Source: Rhizobium mongolense USDA 1844
GTDB taxonomy: Bacteria > Pseudomonadota > Alphaproteobacteria > Rhizobiales > Rhizobiaceae
Reading direction: 5' to 3'
DNA: 64,000 bases
NCBI RefSeq assembly: GCF_000419765.1
Contig: NZ_ATTQ01000007.1
Coordinates: forward strand, 304,973-368,972
The notes under the pieces are model-generated. The model was not told the origin of the DNA, ran no database searches, and saw nothing but the letters and a program-made list of their open reading frames with translations. Shown here piece by piece: positions 27,772 through 35,682 of the stretch. The position numbers and the translations under genes are program-made. Within the stretch, counting starts at the first letter, position 1. Each line of letters opens with the position of its first letter.

Positions 27772-28187
27772 ATGCAAGCCATCCTCGTCGCCATGACCAT
27801 TCTCGGGTGCAATGATTCGGTGACGCAATGCAATTATGTCGCAACGGTCGATAAGCACTGGGACACGGTGGCCATGTGCGATGCCGAGTCGGAAAAGCGG
27901 CTCAAGTCCTTCGCCGATGCCAAGTACCGACCGTGATCGCCGTCTGCGAAGCACCGAAACCCGCGATCGCGCCGGAACAGCCCAAAGTCGCCCAAGCTCT
28001 GCCCGCTCAGGTGCCGCCCGTTCAGGAGACTGGGAAGACAGGCATTCGCGCTTTCGCCATACGCATTGCCGATCAGGTTCACACGCACCTGCCAACCGGC
28101 GAAAGCGTCAAGCACAGGCTTGAGAAGCCGGTGCATTTCGTTTCAGATGGCTATTCCTGGGCGGTTGCGCTTCAAGAATTAAACTAG
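27772..28187 (+). pseudogene. frameshifted small rhizobial gene, unknown function
   Basis: From the ATG at 27772 the frame reads MQAILVAMTILGCNDSV and CDAESEKRLKSFADAKY, then stops at 27933-27938 (CGA CCG TGA). One base later a second frame continues TVIAVCEAPKPAIAPEQP, IRIADQVHTHLPTGESVKH and ends at 28187. Reading AAGTACCGACC as AAGTACCCGACC (one lost C) restores one open frame of about 138 residues. Five cysteines and a short hydrophobic start suggest an exported protein. A homopolymer sequencing error is the alternative. Its stop lies 1 bp before the IS left end. Confidence 0.7.
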
Positions 28188-29240
28188 GTCCTGTTGACAA
28201 AGTCTGGTGGTCCTGTCGGGCAGCTACTTCGTGGCAAGACCCGACCCGTACGACGAGATGGCCAATTCGAATAGACCCGGACTTGCCAAGCGCTGCTCAA
28301 GCCTCGTAGCGAGTGAGTACATGCGTTTGGGCTGGACTTTGAAGCATCAATTATTTGGAGAATGATACCGAGCCATATGAAAATATCTTCGAGTGGCTTC
28401 AGTCAGGCGAGCCAATTTCTATTTCAGCAGACTCCAGAGACTGCCACTCAACAAAACATTCGTTTCTCTGTGAAGAAGGCGATTCCAAAATCGGTCGGCG
28501 CATGATTCAAGCCTGCTTTTTTAGGAGGGGGTCTTGGCACGAGGCGATTTGAGTGATGAAGAATGGCACATCATTGCTCGGTTTTTACCGAAGGAACGCG
28601 GGCGTAAGTCGCGGCCCTCCCATGATAACCGGCGTTTCTTGAACGGCATGCTGTATGTTCTGCGGGTCGGCTGCCCGTGGCGTGACATGCACGAGCGCTA
28701 CGGAAAATGGAATTCTGTCTACGTCCGTTTCCGTCGATGGGCGGAGCAAGGGGTATGGGATGCGCTTCTGGAAGCGCTCGTTGAATTGGGCCTGACCGAC
28801 GATTGGCGGCATATGATCGACAGCACCACAGTTCGCGGCCATTCGCAGGCTGCGGGCGCTAAAGGGGACCCATAAGGAGGCTTTTTGTCGATCACGCGGC
28901 GGCTTTACGACAAAAAACCACGCCCGTGCAGACGGTCAGGGACGCCCTCTCGGCTTTGTCCTAACGGGCGGTGAAACATCCGACTACAGTGCTGTTCCCG
29001 ATCTTTTCACCATGCCGGTAAATCGACCGCGCCGAATGCTCGCCGATAAGGGATACGATGCTGACGCCATTCGCCAGGAGCTTTTGTTCCATGGGACGCG
29101 TCGTCGCTCAACGCGGAAGGACCCGCCACCCTGCGACTACCGAGTTTATAAAGACCGCAATCGCATCGAGCGAATGTTCAACAGGATAAAGCAGTTTCGT
29201 CGGATTGCTACACGTGGCTTCCGCACTTTGTCAGCAGAGC
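28188..29240 (+). mobile_element. IS5-family insertion sequence, copy 1 (damaged)
   Basis: Terminal inverted repeats GTCCTGTTGACAAAGT (28188-28203) and ACTTTGTCAGCAGAGC (29225-29240) match at 13 of 16 positions and are flanked by CTAG and CTAA, both fitting the CTAR target of IS5-type elements. The transposase is in two frames (28534-28875 and about 28865-29248). About 58 bp near the 3' end, present in copy 2, is missing here and shifts the transposase C-terminus. There is an unusually long 330-bp leader between the left end and the transposase. Confidence 0.8.
28534..28875 (+). CDS. IS5-family transposase, N-terminal part (ORF A)
   Basis: 113 residues beginning MARGDLSDEEWHIIARFLP from a TTG start with a strong AGGAGGGGG site. 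It contains the IS5 N-terminal region (LNGMLYVLRVGCPWRDMHE) and the first catalytic Asp in MIDSTTVRGHSQAAGAKG. It then stops, as the second part continues in a frame shifted by one base near AAAGGGGACC (28861-28870). Two-ORF arrangement occurs in some IS5-group elements and may rely on frameshifting; a lost base is the alternative. Confidence 0.8.
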   Translation: MARGDLSDEEWHIIARFLPKERGRKSRPSHDNRRFLNGMLYVLRVGCPWRDMHERYGKWNSVYVRFRRWAEQGVWDALLEALVELGLTDDWRHMIDSTTVRGHSQAAGAKGDP

Positions 29241-29248
29241 CTAAATAG
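28865..29248 (+). pseudogene. IS5-family transposase, C-terminal part (ORF B), altered end
   Basis: An open frame reading THKEAFCRSRGGFTTKNHAR, GRPLGFVLTGGETSDYSAV, then RRMLADKGYDADAIRQELL (second catalytic Asp) and RVYKDRNRIERMFNRIKQF (catalytic Glu). All DDE residues are therefore present. After RRIATR a 58-bp deletion changes the frame and the natural ending (which copy 2 shows as GFLALAAAKIWLPHFVSRA) is replaced by GFRTLSAEPK. The product is unlikely to be fully active. Confidence 0.7.
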
Positions 29249-29456
29249 ATGAGATAGATCGCCCCCATCCATCTTTGCAATTCTTTACGATTCCATCGTC
29301 CGGAAAATCGTTCTATTTTCTTCGCATGGTGCCACGACGACGCGGAACGCCATCGGTGTCCGATCGCGCCCGGCATCGGAACATCCTTGGAGCATTTCGT
29401 TTCAAGACCACTCCAGGCTGCCGGTTCAGCGGCACAAATCCACGAGGAGACGAGCG

Positions 29457-30467
29457 ATGGGCGCACCGACACCGGACAACATCATGCAGCTTGGCCTGGG
29501 CTTCTGGGCCTCCAAGACAACGCTCAGCGCGATCGAACTCGGTGTCTTCACCGAGCTCGCCGCAGGCCCGGCCGACCTGCCGGCACTGCGGGCTAGGCTC
29601 AAACTGCATCCCCGCTCGGCCCGCGATTTCCTCGATGCCCTGGTTGCCCTGAAGCTGCTCGAACGCGACGACGGCATCTACCGCAACAGCCCCGATACGG
29701 ACCTCTTCCTCGACAGGGCCAAGCCGTCCTATATCGGCGGCATCCTCGAAATGGCCAATGCTCGGCTCTACGGCTTCTGGGGCTCGCTCACCGAAGCCCT
29801 GCGGACGGGGGAAATGCAGAACGAAAGCAAGCATAAGACGGACTTCTTCGCCACGCTCTATGCAGAACCGGAACGGCTGCACGGCTTCCTCAGGGCCATG
29901 AGCGGCATCAGCGCCGGGGCGGCGCAGGCGATCGCAGTCAAGTTCGATTGGTCGAAATACACGACATTCGCCGATGTAGGCGCGGCGCAGGGCATGGTGC
30001 CGGTGGCGGTCGCGCGGGCTCATCCCCACCTTAAGGCGATCGGCTTCGATCTGCCCACCGTGCAGCCGATATTCGAGGAGTTCGTCGCCCAGCAGGGCCT
30101 CTCCGACCGTATCCGCTTTCAGGGCGGCAACTTCTTCGACGATCCGATGCCGAACGTGGATGTGATCGTGATGGGACATATTCTGCACGACTGGGATCTC
30201 GCCGAAAAGAAGCTGCTGCTGGAAAAGGCCTTCGCCGCGCTGCCGAAAGGCGGGGCCGTGATCGCCTACGACGCCGTCATCGATGACGAGCGCCGCGAGA
30301 ACGCCTTTGGGCTCCTGATGAGCCTGAACATGCTGATCGAAACCCCCGGCGGATTCGACTATACTGGCGTCGATTGCCAGGCATGGATGCGCGAAGCGGG
30401 CTTCGTGTCCCCGCGCGTCGTGCCGTTGGCGGGACCGGATTCGATGGTGATCGGATTCAAGCCCTAA
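29457..30467 (+). CDS. SAM-dependent O-methyltransferase (PF00891 type)
   Basis: A 336-residue methyltransferase of the plant/fungal-like O-methyltransferase family 2 (hydroxyneurosporene/acetylserotonin type). A winged-helix dimerisation domain (residues about 10-95) is followed by a Rossmann SAM domain: [16 protein letters not shown] in the motif-I position, [22 protein letters not shown] and [20 protein letters not shown] carries the likely catalytic His. A GAGGAGA site precedes the ATG. It is intact and lies between two damaged copies of the same IS, suggesting acquired cargo. Substrate unknown (small phenol or polyketide likely). Confidence 0.88.
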   Translation: MGAPTPDNIMQLGLGFWASKTTLSAIELGVFTELAAGPADLPALRARLKLHPRSARDFLDALVALKLLERDDGIYRNSPDTDLFLDRAKPSYIGGILEMANARLYGFWGSLTEALRTGEMQNESKHKTDFFATLYAEPERLHGFLRAMSGISAGAAQAIAVKFDWSKYTTFADVGAAQGMVPVAVARAHPHLKAIGFDLPTVQPIFEEFVAQQGLSDRIRFQGGNFFDDPMPNVDVIVMGHILHDWDLAEKKLLLEKAFAALPKGGAVIAYDAVIDDERRENAFGLLMSLNMLIETPGGFDYTGVDCQAWMREAGFVSPRVVPLAGPDSMVIGFKP

Positions 30468-30512
30468 TGAGCGAACCCTCAGGGGTACGCGGCCCCAGTT
30501 CGGTCCTTCGTT

Positions 30513-30800
30513 TTAGCGCAGTCCGTCCCCGCCCTTGATCTCGGCCGTGCCCCCCGACACGCGGCAGGGGACGGCCGCTGTCGGTGATGATGACGACCAT
30601 GATCTCGCCGGCGCCCGGAGCGTCGGGTATGCGCACCTCCATGGCGTCGAAACGGCGGCCCACATAGGCAGCGTCCTCGTGGCCGAGCGACAAGTCGAGC
30701 TCGCCGCCCAGGCCGCAGCGCTTCTTCGCACACCGGATCAGGGCCGCGCCCTTGCCGAGCAATTCACGGTCGTCGTCGTAGCGATGAATCCAGTCGAAGA
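30513..30800 (-). pseudogene. C-terminal fragment of AA_synth (DUF1185) family gene
   Basis: The minus strand reads GGELDLSLGHEDAAYVGRRF, DAMEVRIPDAPGAGEIMVVI and DSGRPLPRVGG, then after a one-base shift TAEIKGGDGLR and a TAA at 30513. This is the C-terminal third of the amino-acid-synthesis (AA_synth) family. The 5' two-thirds are missing, cut off by the IS copy 2 side of the island. An upstream piece (DLCVFDWIHRYDDD) does not fit the family and may be unrelated sequence joined by rearrangement. Confidence 0.7.
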
Positions 30801-30832
30801 CGCACAAATCATCGCCAGCCCCTGCATGCACG

Positions 30833-31119
30833 GTGCAGACGGTCAGGGACGCCCTCTCGGCTTTGTCCTAACGGGCGGTGAAACATCCGACTACAGTGCT
30901 GTTCCCGATCCTTTCACCATGCCGGTAAAGTAAATCGACCGCACCGAATGCTCGCCGATAAGGAGTTTATAAAGACCCCAATCGCATCGAGCGAATGTTC
31001 AACAGGATAAAGCAGTTTCGTCGGATTGCTACACGTTGCGGTAAGACCAGAACTTCATATGCAGGCTTCCTCGCTCTGGCCGCCGCAAAAATCTGGCTTC
31101 CGCACTTTGTCAGCAGAGC
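30833..31119 (+). mobile_element. IS5-family insertion sequence, copy 2 (3' remnant)
   Basis: Nearly identical to copy 1 from the GTGCAGACGG point (28926 in copy 1) to the right inverted repeat ACTTTGTCAGCAGAGC (31104-31119), flanked by TTAG. The 5' half is absent and about 91 bp between GCCGATAAGG and AGTTTATAAAG are deleted. It retains the 58 bp missing from copy 1, encoding the transposase C-terminus (SYAGFLALAAAKIWLPHFVS). It has the same orientation as copy 1. Confidence 0.85.
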
Positions 31120-32271
31120 TTAGGCTGCCGCGAGCGCCGTCAGCGATGCGTAGCTGCGGGCCGATTGGCGTTGATCAGCGATGTGAAGCTTCTCGACCAG
31201 ATCGAGCAACTCGCTGACGGCGCCATGGGTACCGTCGTGGTGACGGAAGCGTTCGAGCAGCCTGCCGCAAACGTTGGCAAGCATTGTGCCTGCGGTCTTT
31301 CTGGAAGCTTCGCGCCAGAGAAGCGTCGCCTCGACGAACACTGTGCTGATCTCGCGGGAGAGCCCGGCCGCCTCGTAGAGGGCACGTACCGCATGCATGC
31401 GCCCGGTGGCGAGGATCGAGCGCACGCGCTTTTCGGTGCAGCCGGTGAGATTGACGATGGCGCCGGCGAAGAAATCGACCTTGCCGGAGCACAGGGCATG
31501 CATGAGAAAGGACGGCGTCAAATGGCCATTAAGACGCAGATGCTCGACGAGATCGGTGATCTCGCGCGGCTGGATATCGCCGACAAGCGACACGACGGCC
31601 GCCTGCGTCGCCTCGCGGCTGATGCGCTGCAGACGATTGAGGCCGATCGCGGCCTGCGCCAAGGGCAAGGCGACCAATGCATTGCTGACATGCTGCGTCA
31701 GCAGCTGACGGGCATCGACCGGCAGATCGGCGCGATCAAGCAGAAGATTGCGGATATCGCAACAGTCGCCTAGCCGCTCCGCAATGCGCTTCAGGGATAC
31801 TGGAGCAATCGCGGCTCCCTCGTTTTCGAGAAGGCAGAGGATAGCCTCTTCATCGCCGACCTCCGCAAGAGCGGCTGAAACAGCACGTGAGATCGATGCG
31901 CGTGCGGCGATCAAGATACGGGTGACGCTGCCGCCGCGCGCTGCGAGATCGACGAGATCGGCGTCCGAAAGAAGCGGGGAACACGTCACCGCATGGCAGG
32001 CGATCTCCGGCTGGTCTTCAGCCAGGGCAAGTATGAGGGCGCGCGGCGCTTCATCAGACCAAGCGATCGCTTCGACCAGCGCCAGACGCACGCGCGGCGA
32101 TGGATCGTCGAGCAGGAAGGTCATCGCCATTTCGGCGGCCCTGCGTTCCTCGGGAAGCATTTCGGACTGTAGATAGGCGCGGCCGAGCGCGCTTGCGGCG
32201 CGAGCCCTATCTCCGGCCTTGGCAGTTTCAACCCAGCAAAGAAAAGCCTCTACGATCACACTACGCCCCAA
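31120..32271 (-). CDS. DUF2336 domain-containing protein
   Basis: A 383-residue soluble, almost wholly alpha-helical protein with repeated HEAT-like segments (for example DDPSPRVRLALVEAIAWSDE and LLSDADLVDLAARGGSVTRI), matching the alphaproteobacterial DUF2336 family. Function unknown; the fold suggests a protein-protein scaffold. Its stop codon TAA (31120-31122) lies in the TTAG immediately outside IS copy 2, so the element inserted exactly at the end of the gene without changing the protein. Confidence 0.85.
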   Translation of the reverse strand: MGRSVIVEAFLCWVETAKAGDRARAASALGRAYLQSEMLPEERRAAEMAMTFLLDDPSPRVRLALVEAIAWSDEAPRALILALAEDQPEIACHAVTCSPLLSDADLVDLAARGGSVTRILIAARASISRAVSAALAEVGDEEAILCLLENEGAAIAPVSLKRIAERLGDCCDIRNLLLDRADLPVDARQLLTQHVSNALVALPLAQAAIGLNRLQRISREATQAAVVSLVGDIQPREITDLVEHLRLNGHLTPSFLMHALCSGKVDFFAGAIVNLTGCTEKRVRSILATGRMHAVRALYEAAGLSREISTVFVEATLLWREASRKTAGTMLANVCGRLLERFRHHDGTHGAVSELLDLVEKLHIADQRQSARSYASLTALAAA

Positions 32272-32351
32272 CCTGCGAACGCGATTCCTTCGCGCTCTAC
32301 CCTTGGAATGAGGCTACTGAGAAATGGTTTACGATTGGTTCACTATATTCA

Positions 32352-32984
32352 TTAACCCTTGCCAGCCGCGATCAGATCGTTCGGCACTTGCGGGCGCAGC
32401 AGCTCGAAAACGTCACTGCCTTCGCTGTAATCCATATACCCCATGCGTGCGACAGGCCGCGCGATCGACATATCCAGGCGCCCCTCGCGGATGATCTGCT
32501 CGTCGATATGGATGCCGACGACCTCGCCGAGAACCATGACGCTCTCTGAAGGCTCGCCCGAGAGGGTCTTGGGTTCGATCAGCTCGGTCACCTTGCATTC
32601 GAGCACCGCGAAAGCCTCCCCGACATAGGGCGCATCGACAAGCTCACCCCGCTTTGCCGTCAGGCCTGCCAGCTCGAACTCGTTGATGCCGTAAGGCAGC
32701 GCCGCCGATGACAGGTTCATCTGTTCGACAAGGTTGCGGCTGACGAAGTTGCAGGTGAAGGCCCCGGTTTCCGCTGCGTTGCGCTGGCTGTGCTTGCGGC
32801 CGCTGGAGGAAAACATCACCAGCTTCGGTCGATCGGACACGGCGTTGAAGAAAGAATAGGGGCCGAGGTTCAGCGAGCCGTCCCTGCCCTTCGTGCCGAT
32901 CCAGCCGATCGGACGCGGTGCGACGATCGCCTTGAACGGATCGTGCGACAGCCCATGCCTGTTCGTTTCTGTCGGGTAGAACAT
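32352..32984 (-). CDS. flavin reductase family protein
   Basis: A 210-residue FMN-binding split-barrel protein. The N-terminus reads HDPFKAIVAPRPIGWIGTKG, followed by NLGPYSFFNAVSDRPKLVMF and SGRKHSQRNAAETGAFTCNF, all typical of the family that reduces flavin with NAD(P)H or binds FMN as a cofactor. The start at 32984 overlaps the stop of the nitroreductase by one base (TGATG), so the two flavoproteins are translationally coupled and probably work in related redox steps. Confidence 0.9.
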   Translation of the reverse strand: MFYPTETNRHGLSHDPFKAIVAPRPIGWIGTKGRDGSLNLGPYSFFNAVSDRPKLVMFSSSGRKHSQRNAAETGAFTCNFVSRNLVEQMNLSSAALPYGINEFELAGLTAKRGELVDAPYVGEAFAVLECKVTELIEPKTLSGEPSESVMVLGEVVGIHIDEQIIREGRLDMSIARPVARMGYMDYSEGSDVFELLRPQVPNDLIAAGKG

Positions 32985-33568
32985 CAAGCGTCCCCACCAA
33001 CCCAAGTGACGGTTTCCGATATTTCCGGACGCGGTCGTTCAACTGCCGGAAAATTTGTCGAACCGATATGGACGAAACCGGCAACCCGTTCGCCCGGCTG
33101 GACGCCAAGCAGCGGATAGGCACGCTCGTCGTAGGCGAACCACTCGGTCAGCCAGTTGGCCACCCAGCCATGGGCGTTCGCCGAGAAGATAATATTGAGG
33201 CAAACGGCGCCTGCCGACATGATCTGTTCCCATTCCGGGATCTTGAAATGCGGCCCGGCTTTGCTGACGACGGCGATGACGACCGGCGCGCGGGTGAAGC
33301 GCGCACGCTCGACCTCGATCATTTCCTCGGAAAGATCGGGCTTGGCTTCGAGCGCGAGCTTCAAAAGCTCCTTTCCGATATGGACGCGCTCTTCGCCGCG
33401 ATAGACGATGAAGCGCCAGGGCGCGAGCTTGCCGTGGTCGGGAACGCGAGATGCCAGACGGAGGATTTCCTCGATCTCCGCCTTCTCCGGTCCCGGTTCG
33501 CTCATCTGGAATGCGGGAATGGAACGGCGCACGGCGAGGTAATCGATCAGCTTGATATCGGATTTCAT
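32984..33568 (-). CDS. nitroreductase family protein
   Basis: A 194-residue FMN-dependent nitroreductase fold (YdjA-like, short form). The N-terminal FMN site reads [11 protein letters not shown], and [19 protein letters not shown] gives the dimer-interface FMN contacts. C-terminal [19 protein letters not shown] binds the flavin phosphate. Such enzymes reduce nitro, quinone or similar compounds with NAD(P)H; the physiological substrate is unknown. First gene of a two-gene unit with the flavin reductase. Confidence 0.9.
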   Translation of the reverse strand: MKSDIKLIDYLAVRRSIPAFQMSEPGPEKAEIEEILRLASRVPDHGKLAPWRFIVYRGEERVHIGKELLKLALEAKPDLSEEMIEVERARFTRAPVVIAVVSKAGPHFKIPEWEQIMSAGAVCLNIIFSANAHGWVANWLTEWFAYDERAYPLLGVQPGERVAGFVHIGSTNFPAVERPRPEISETVTWVGGDA

Positions 33569-33682
33569 GCGGGAGAAACTTTCATTTTCATGACAGCGGG
33601 ATGGATGGGTCTTGAATTTGCCATCGCGTTGGTCTTGAAGTGGCCTCTGTGATTTCAGAAGTCAATCTTGTTCAGGAAACAC

Positions 33683-34780
33683 ATGCCCGGCATTTTGCCT
33701 TTTGCGCGTATGGCTCTTGCGCTCGTCCTGGCGGCTTGGCTGCCTTTTGGCGCAAGCGCGCAGGAAGCGTTCAAGGAATTCAAGCAGCTCGATACGACGG
33801 CGAAAATGCCGAAGCTCAACGCTTTCATCGCCCCCGGCAGCGCAACGCAAGGGGCCGCGTTGCACGAGGTCGAGATCGAGGCGAAGCTGACGGCCGACGG
33901 CCAGCCGGTGGAGGACGGCCTTTCCTGGTACGTGTTCAGCCCGATCGCCGGCGCTGACGGCAAGCTGCCGCTGGTGGCGAGCGCCCGTGGCGGGGCGGCG
34001 GCTTTCCAACTGGCGCCGGGCGACTATCTGGTAAACGTGTCCTTCGGCCGCGCCGGTGTTACCCGGAAGGTGAATGTTCCCGACAGCGGCAAGCTCGACA
34101 AGCAGGTGATGGTGCTCGATGCGGGTGGTTTGCTGCTCAACGCTGTGTCCGGCTCCGACGTTCGCATCCGCCCGGATCAACTGCGCTTCTCTATCTACTC
34201 GTCGGAAGTACGCGACGACGGCGAACGCGGCTTGGTGACGGCAGACGTCTCGCCGAACACCGTCGTCAGGCTGAACGCCGGCACCTACCACATCGTTTCC
34301 GAATATGGCGACGTCAACGCCGTCATCCGCGCCGATATCCAGGTGGAAGCGGGAGGGCTCACGGAAGCGACCATTCAGCACCGTGCAGCACAGATCACCT
34401 TCAAGCTGGTTTCCGAAGCCGGCGGCGAAGCGATCGCTGATACGGCCTGGTCGATCCTGACGGCTGCGGGCGACAGCGTCGGCGAAAGCGTCAGCGCTTT
34501 TCCGACGATGGTGTTAGCCGAGGGCGAATATTCCGCCGTCGCGCGCAACAAGGACAAGATCTATCAGCGCGACTTCAAGGTCGAGGCCGGTAAGAATACC
34601 GATGTCGAAGTGCTGATGAAGAACGAGCAACCGCAGGAACCGGCAAGCGCGGCGACGACGCTGCAGCAGGAACCGCAGCCATCAGCCGCCGGCGAGCGGC
34701 AAAGTTCCGCGCAGGCGCCGCTGCCTTCCTATGAGCAACTGCTGCCGGGCAGCGGCACGACGGGTGCCGATACCGATTGA
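33683..34780 (+). CDS. exported hypothetical protein with beta-sandwich-like repeats
   Basis: A 365-residue protein with a signal peptide (MALALVLAAWLPFGASA-QE). The mature region has repeated segments of the type VEIEAKLTADGQPVEDGLSW, GDYLVNVSFGRAGVTRKVNV, and later QITFKLVSEAGGEAIADTAW with GEYSAVARNKDKIYQRDFKV. These look like carboxypeptidase-regulatory or Ig-like beta domains repeated two or three times. The C-terminus is Gln/Pro/Ala-rich. Function unknown; periplasmic binding or structural role is a guess. The ATG at 33683 has a CAGGAAAC site. Confidence 0.7.
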   Translation: MPGILPFARMALALVLAAWLPFGASAQEAFKEFKQLDTTAKMPKLNAFIAPGSATQGAALHEVEIEAKLTADGQPVEDGLSWYVFSPIAGADGKLPLVASARGGAAAFQLAPGDYLVNVSFGRAGVTRKVNVPDSGKLDKQVMVLDAGGLLLNAVSGSDVRIRPDQLRFSIYSSEVRDDGERGLVTADVSPNTVVRLNAGTYHIVSEYGDVNAVIRADIQVEAGGLTEATIQHRAAQITFKLVSEAGGEAIADTAWSILTAAGDSVGESVSAFPTMVLAEGEYSAVARNKDKIYQRDFKVEAGKNTDVEVLMKNEQPQEPASAATTLQQEPQPSAAGERQSSAQAPLPSYEQLLPGSGTTGADTD

Positions 34781-34784
34781 ATTC

Positions 34785-35612
34785 TCAGATGCGCTTTCGT
34801 TTGATGTCGGAACCCAACGAAAAGACCGCATCGTAAAGCGCCGCCAGCAGGGCCTTGCGGTCGTTCCTTCTCAGCTTTTCGTAAGGCAGAACCCGACCTG
34901 CATGCGCTCTGATCGTCTTGCCTGACAGCCGGCGGAATTCGCGGATCAACAATGAGAGGCGAAGCGTCAGCGAGAAGCGGCTGACGATATGAAAGAGCCG
35001 CCCGTTCTGGCCTTCGAAATAGATGGGCAGAACGCTTGCACCAGCCGCCTGGACGAGCTTGGCAGGAAACATCTTCCAGGGTAAATCTACGGCCTGCCCG
35101 AAACCGTTCTTCGCGGTGGCGACGCCGCCGCCCGGGAAGATGATGACGACAACGCCCTGCTTCAGAAGCCCAGCGCCTCAAGGCGCGTCTCCATGTTGAG
35201 GGCGACGCGCCTCTTTCGTCTCATCGAAGGATACCGGAAGCGAATTGGCCGCCATTTCCGGAACTTTGAGCAATTCGTTATGGATGAGAACGCGGAATGG
35301 CCGTCCAAGCTGTTCGGCAAGCGCCAATATGGCAATGCCGTCTCCGATACCGAACGGATGGTTGGCGACGATGACAAGCGGCTGATCCGCGGTTAGTTGC
35401 GGTGGCCAAGCGCCATTGATGTCGAGGCCGACATCTAAGAGATCAAGCAGTTTGCCGAAGACGCCTTGGCGCGTCGGAACAATATCGCTGCGCTAGATAT
35501 CGTAGAGCCGCATGTAACGATTACGGCCGGAGAGCCCCTCGATCGAGCGGATCAGCCAGCGCTTGAGACGCGGATCGCTTTCGCTCGCATAGGATAGTTG
35601 TTTCAATCGCAA
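34785..35612 (-). pseudogene. lysophospholipid acyltransferase family gene, inactivated
   Basis: Reading the minus strand from 35612: LRLKQLSYASESDPRLKRW, IEGLSGRNRYMRLYDI, a TAG, then RSDIVPTRQGVFGKLLDLLD, the acyltransferase motif IVANHPFGIGDGIAILALAE, SLPVSFDETKEA, a short frame-shifted stretch, VVVIIFPGGGVATAKNGFG, and the C-terminus in frame to 34785. One nonsense codon (probably a former Trp) and a pair of nearby frame changes break it. Homologues are PlsC-like membrane acyltransferases of rhizobial lipid metabolism. The 3' end converges with the exported-protein gene. Confidence 0.8.
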
Positions 35613-35682
35613 AGCCGTCCGGCCTCAGGGTGGAAGAACCGGACAGCTATATTTCAAAGAGATCACTGCTGTCTGACAGAAA

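Noticed and set aside
28355..28552. 65-codon ORF in the IS leader
   Set aside because: No ribosome-binding site of note, no motif, overlaps the transposase start; too weak to call a gene.
29378..29401. GGAAC-N15-CGTT before the O-methyltransferase gene
   Set aside because: Spacing is one base short of the EcfG optimum and it lies in recently rearranged DNA; not convincing as a promoter.
28188..31119. simple composite transposon with matched target duplication
   Set aside because: The outermost flanks are CTAG and TTAG, which do not match, so a single transposition event of the whole 2.9 kb is not shown.
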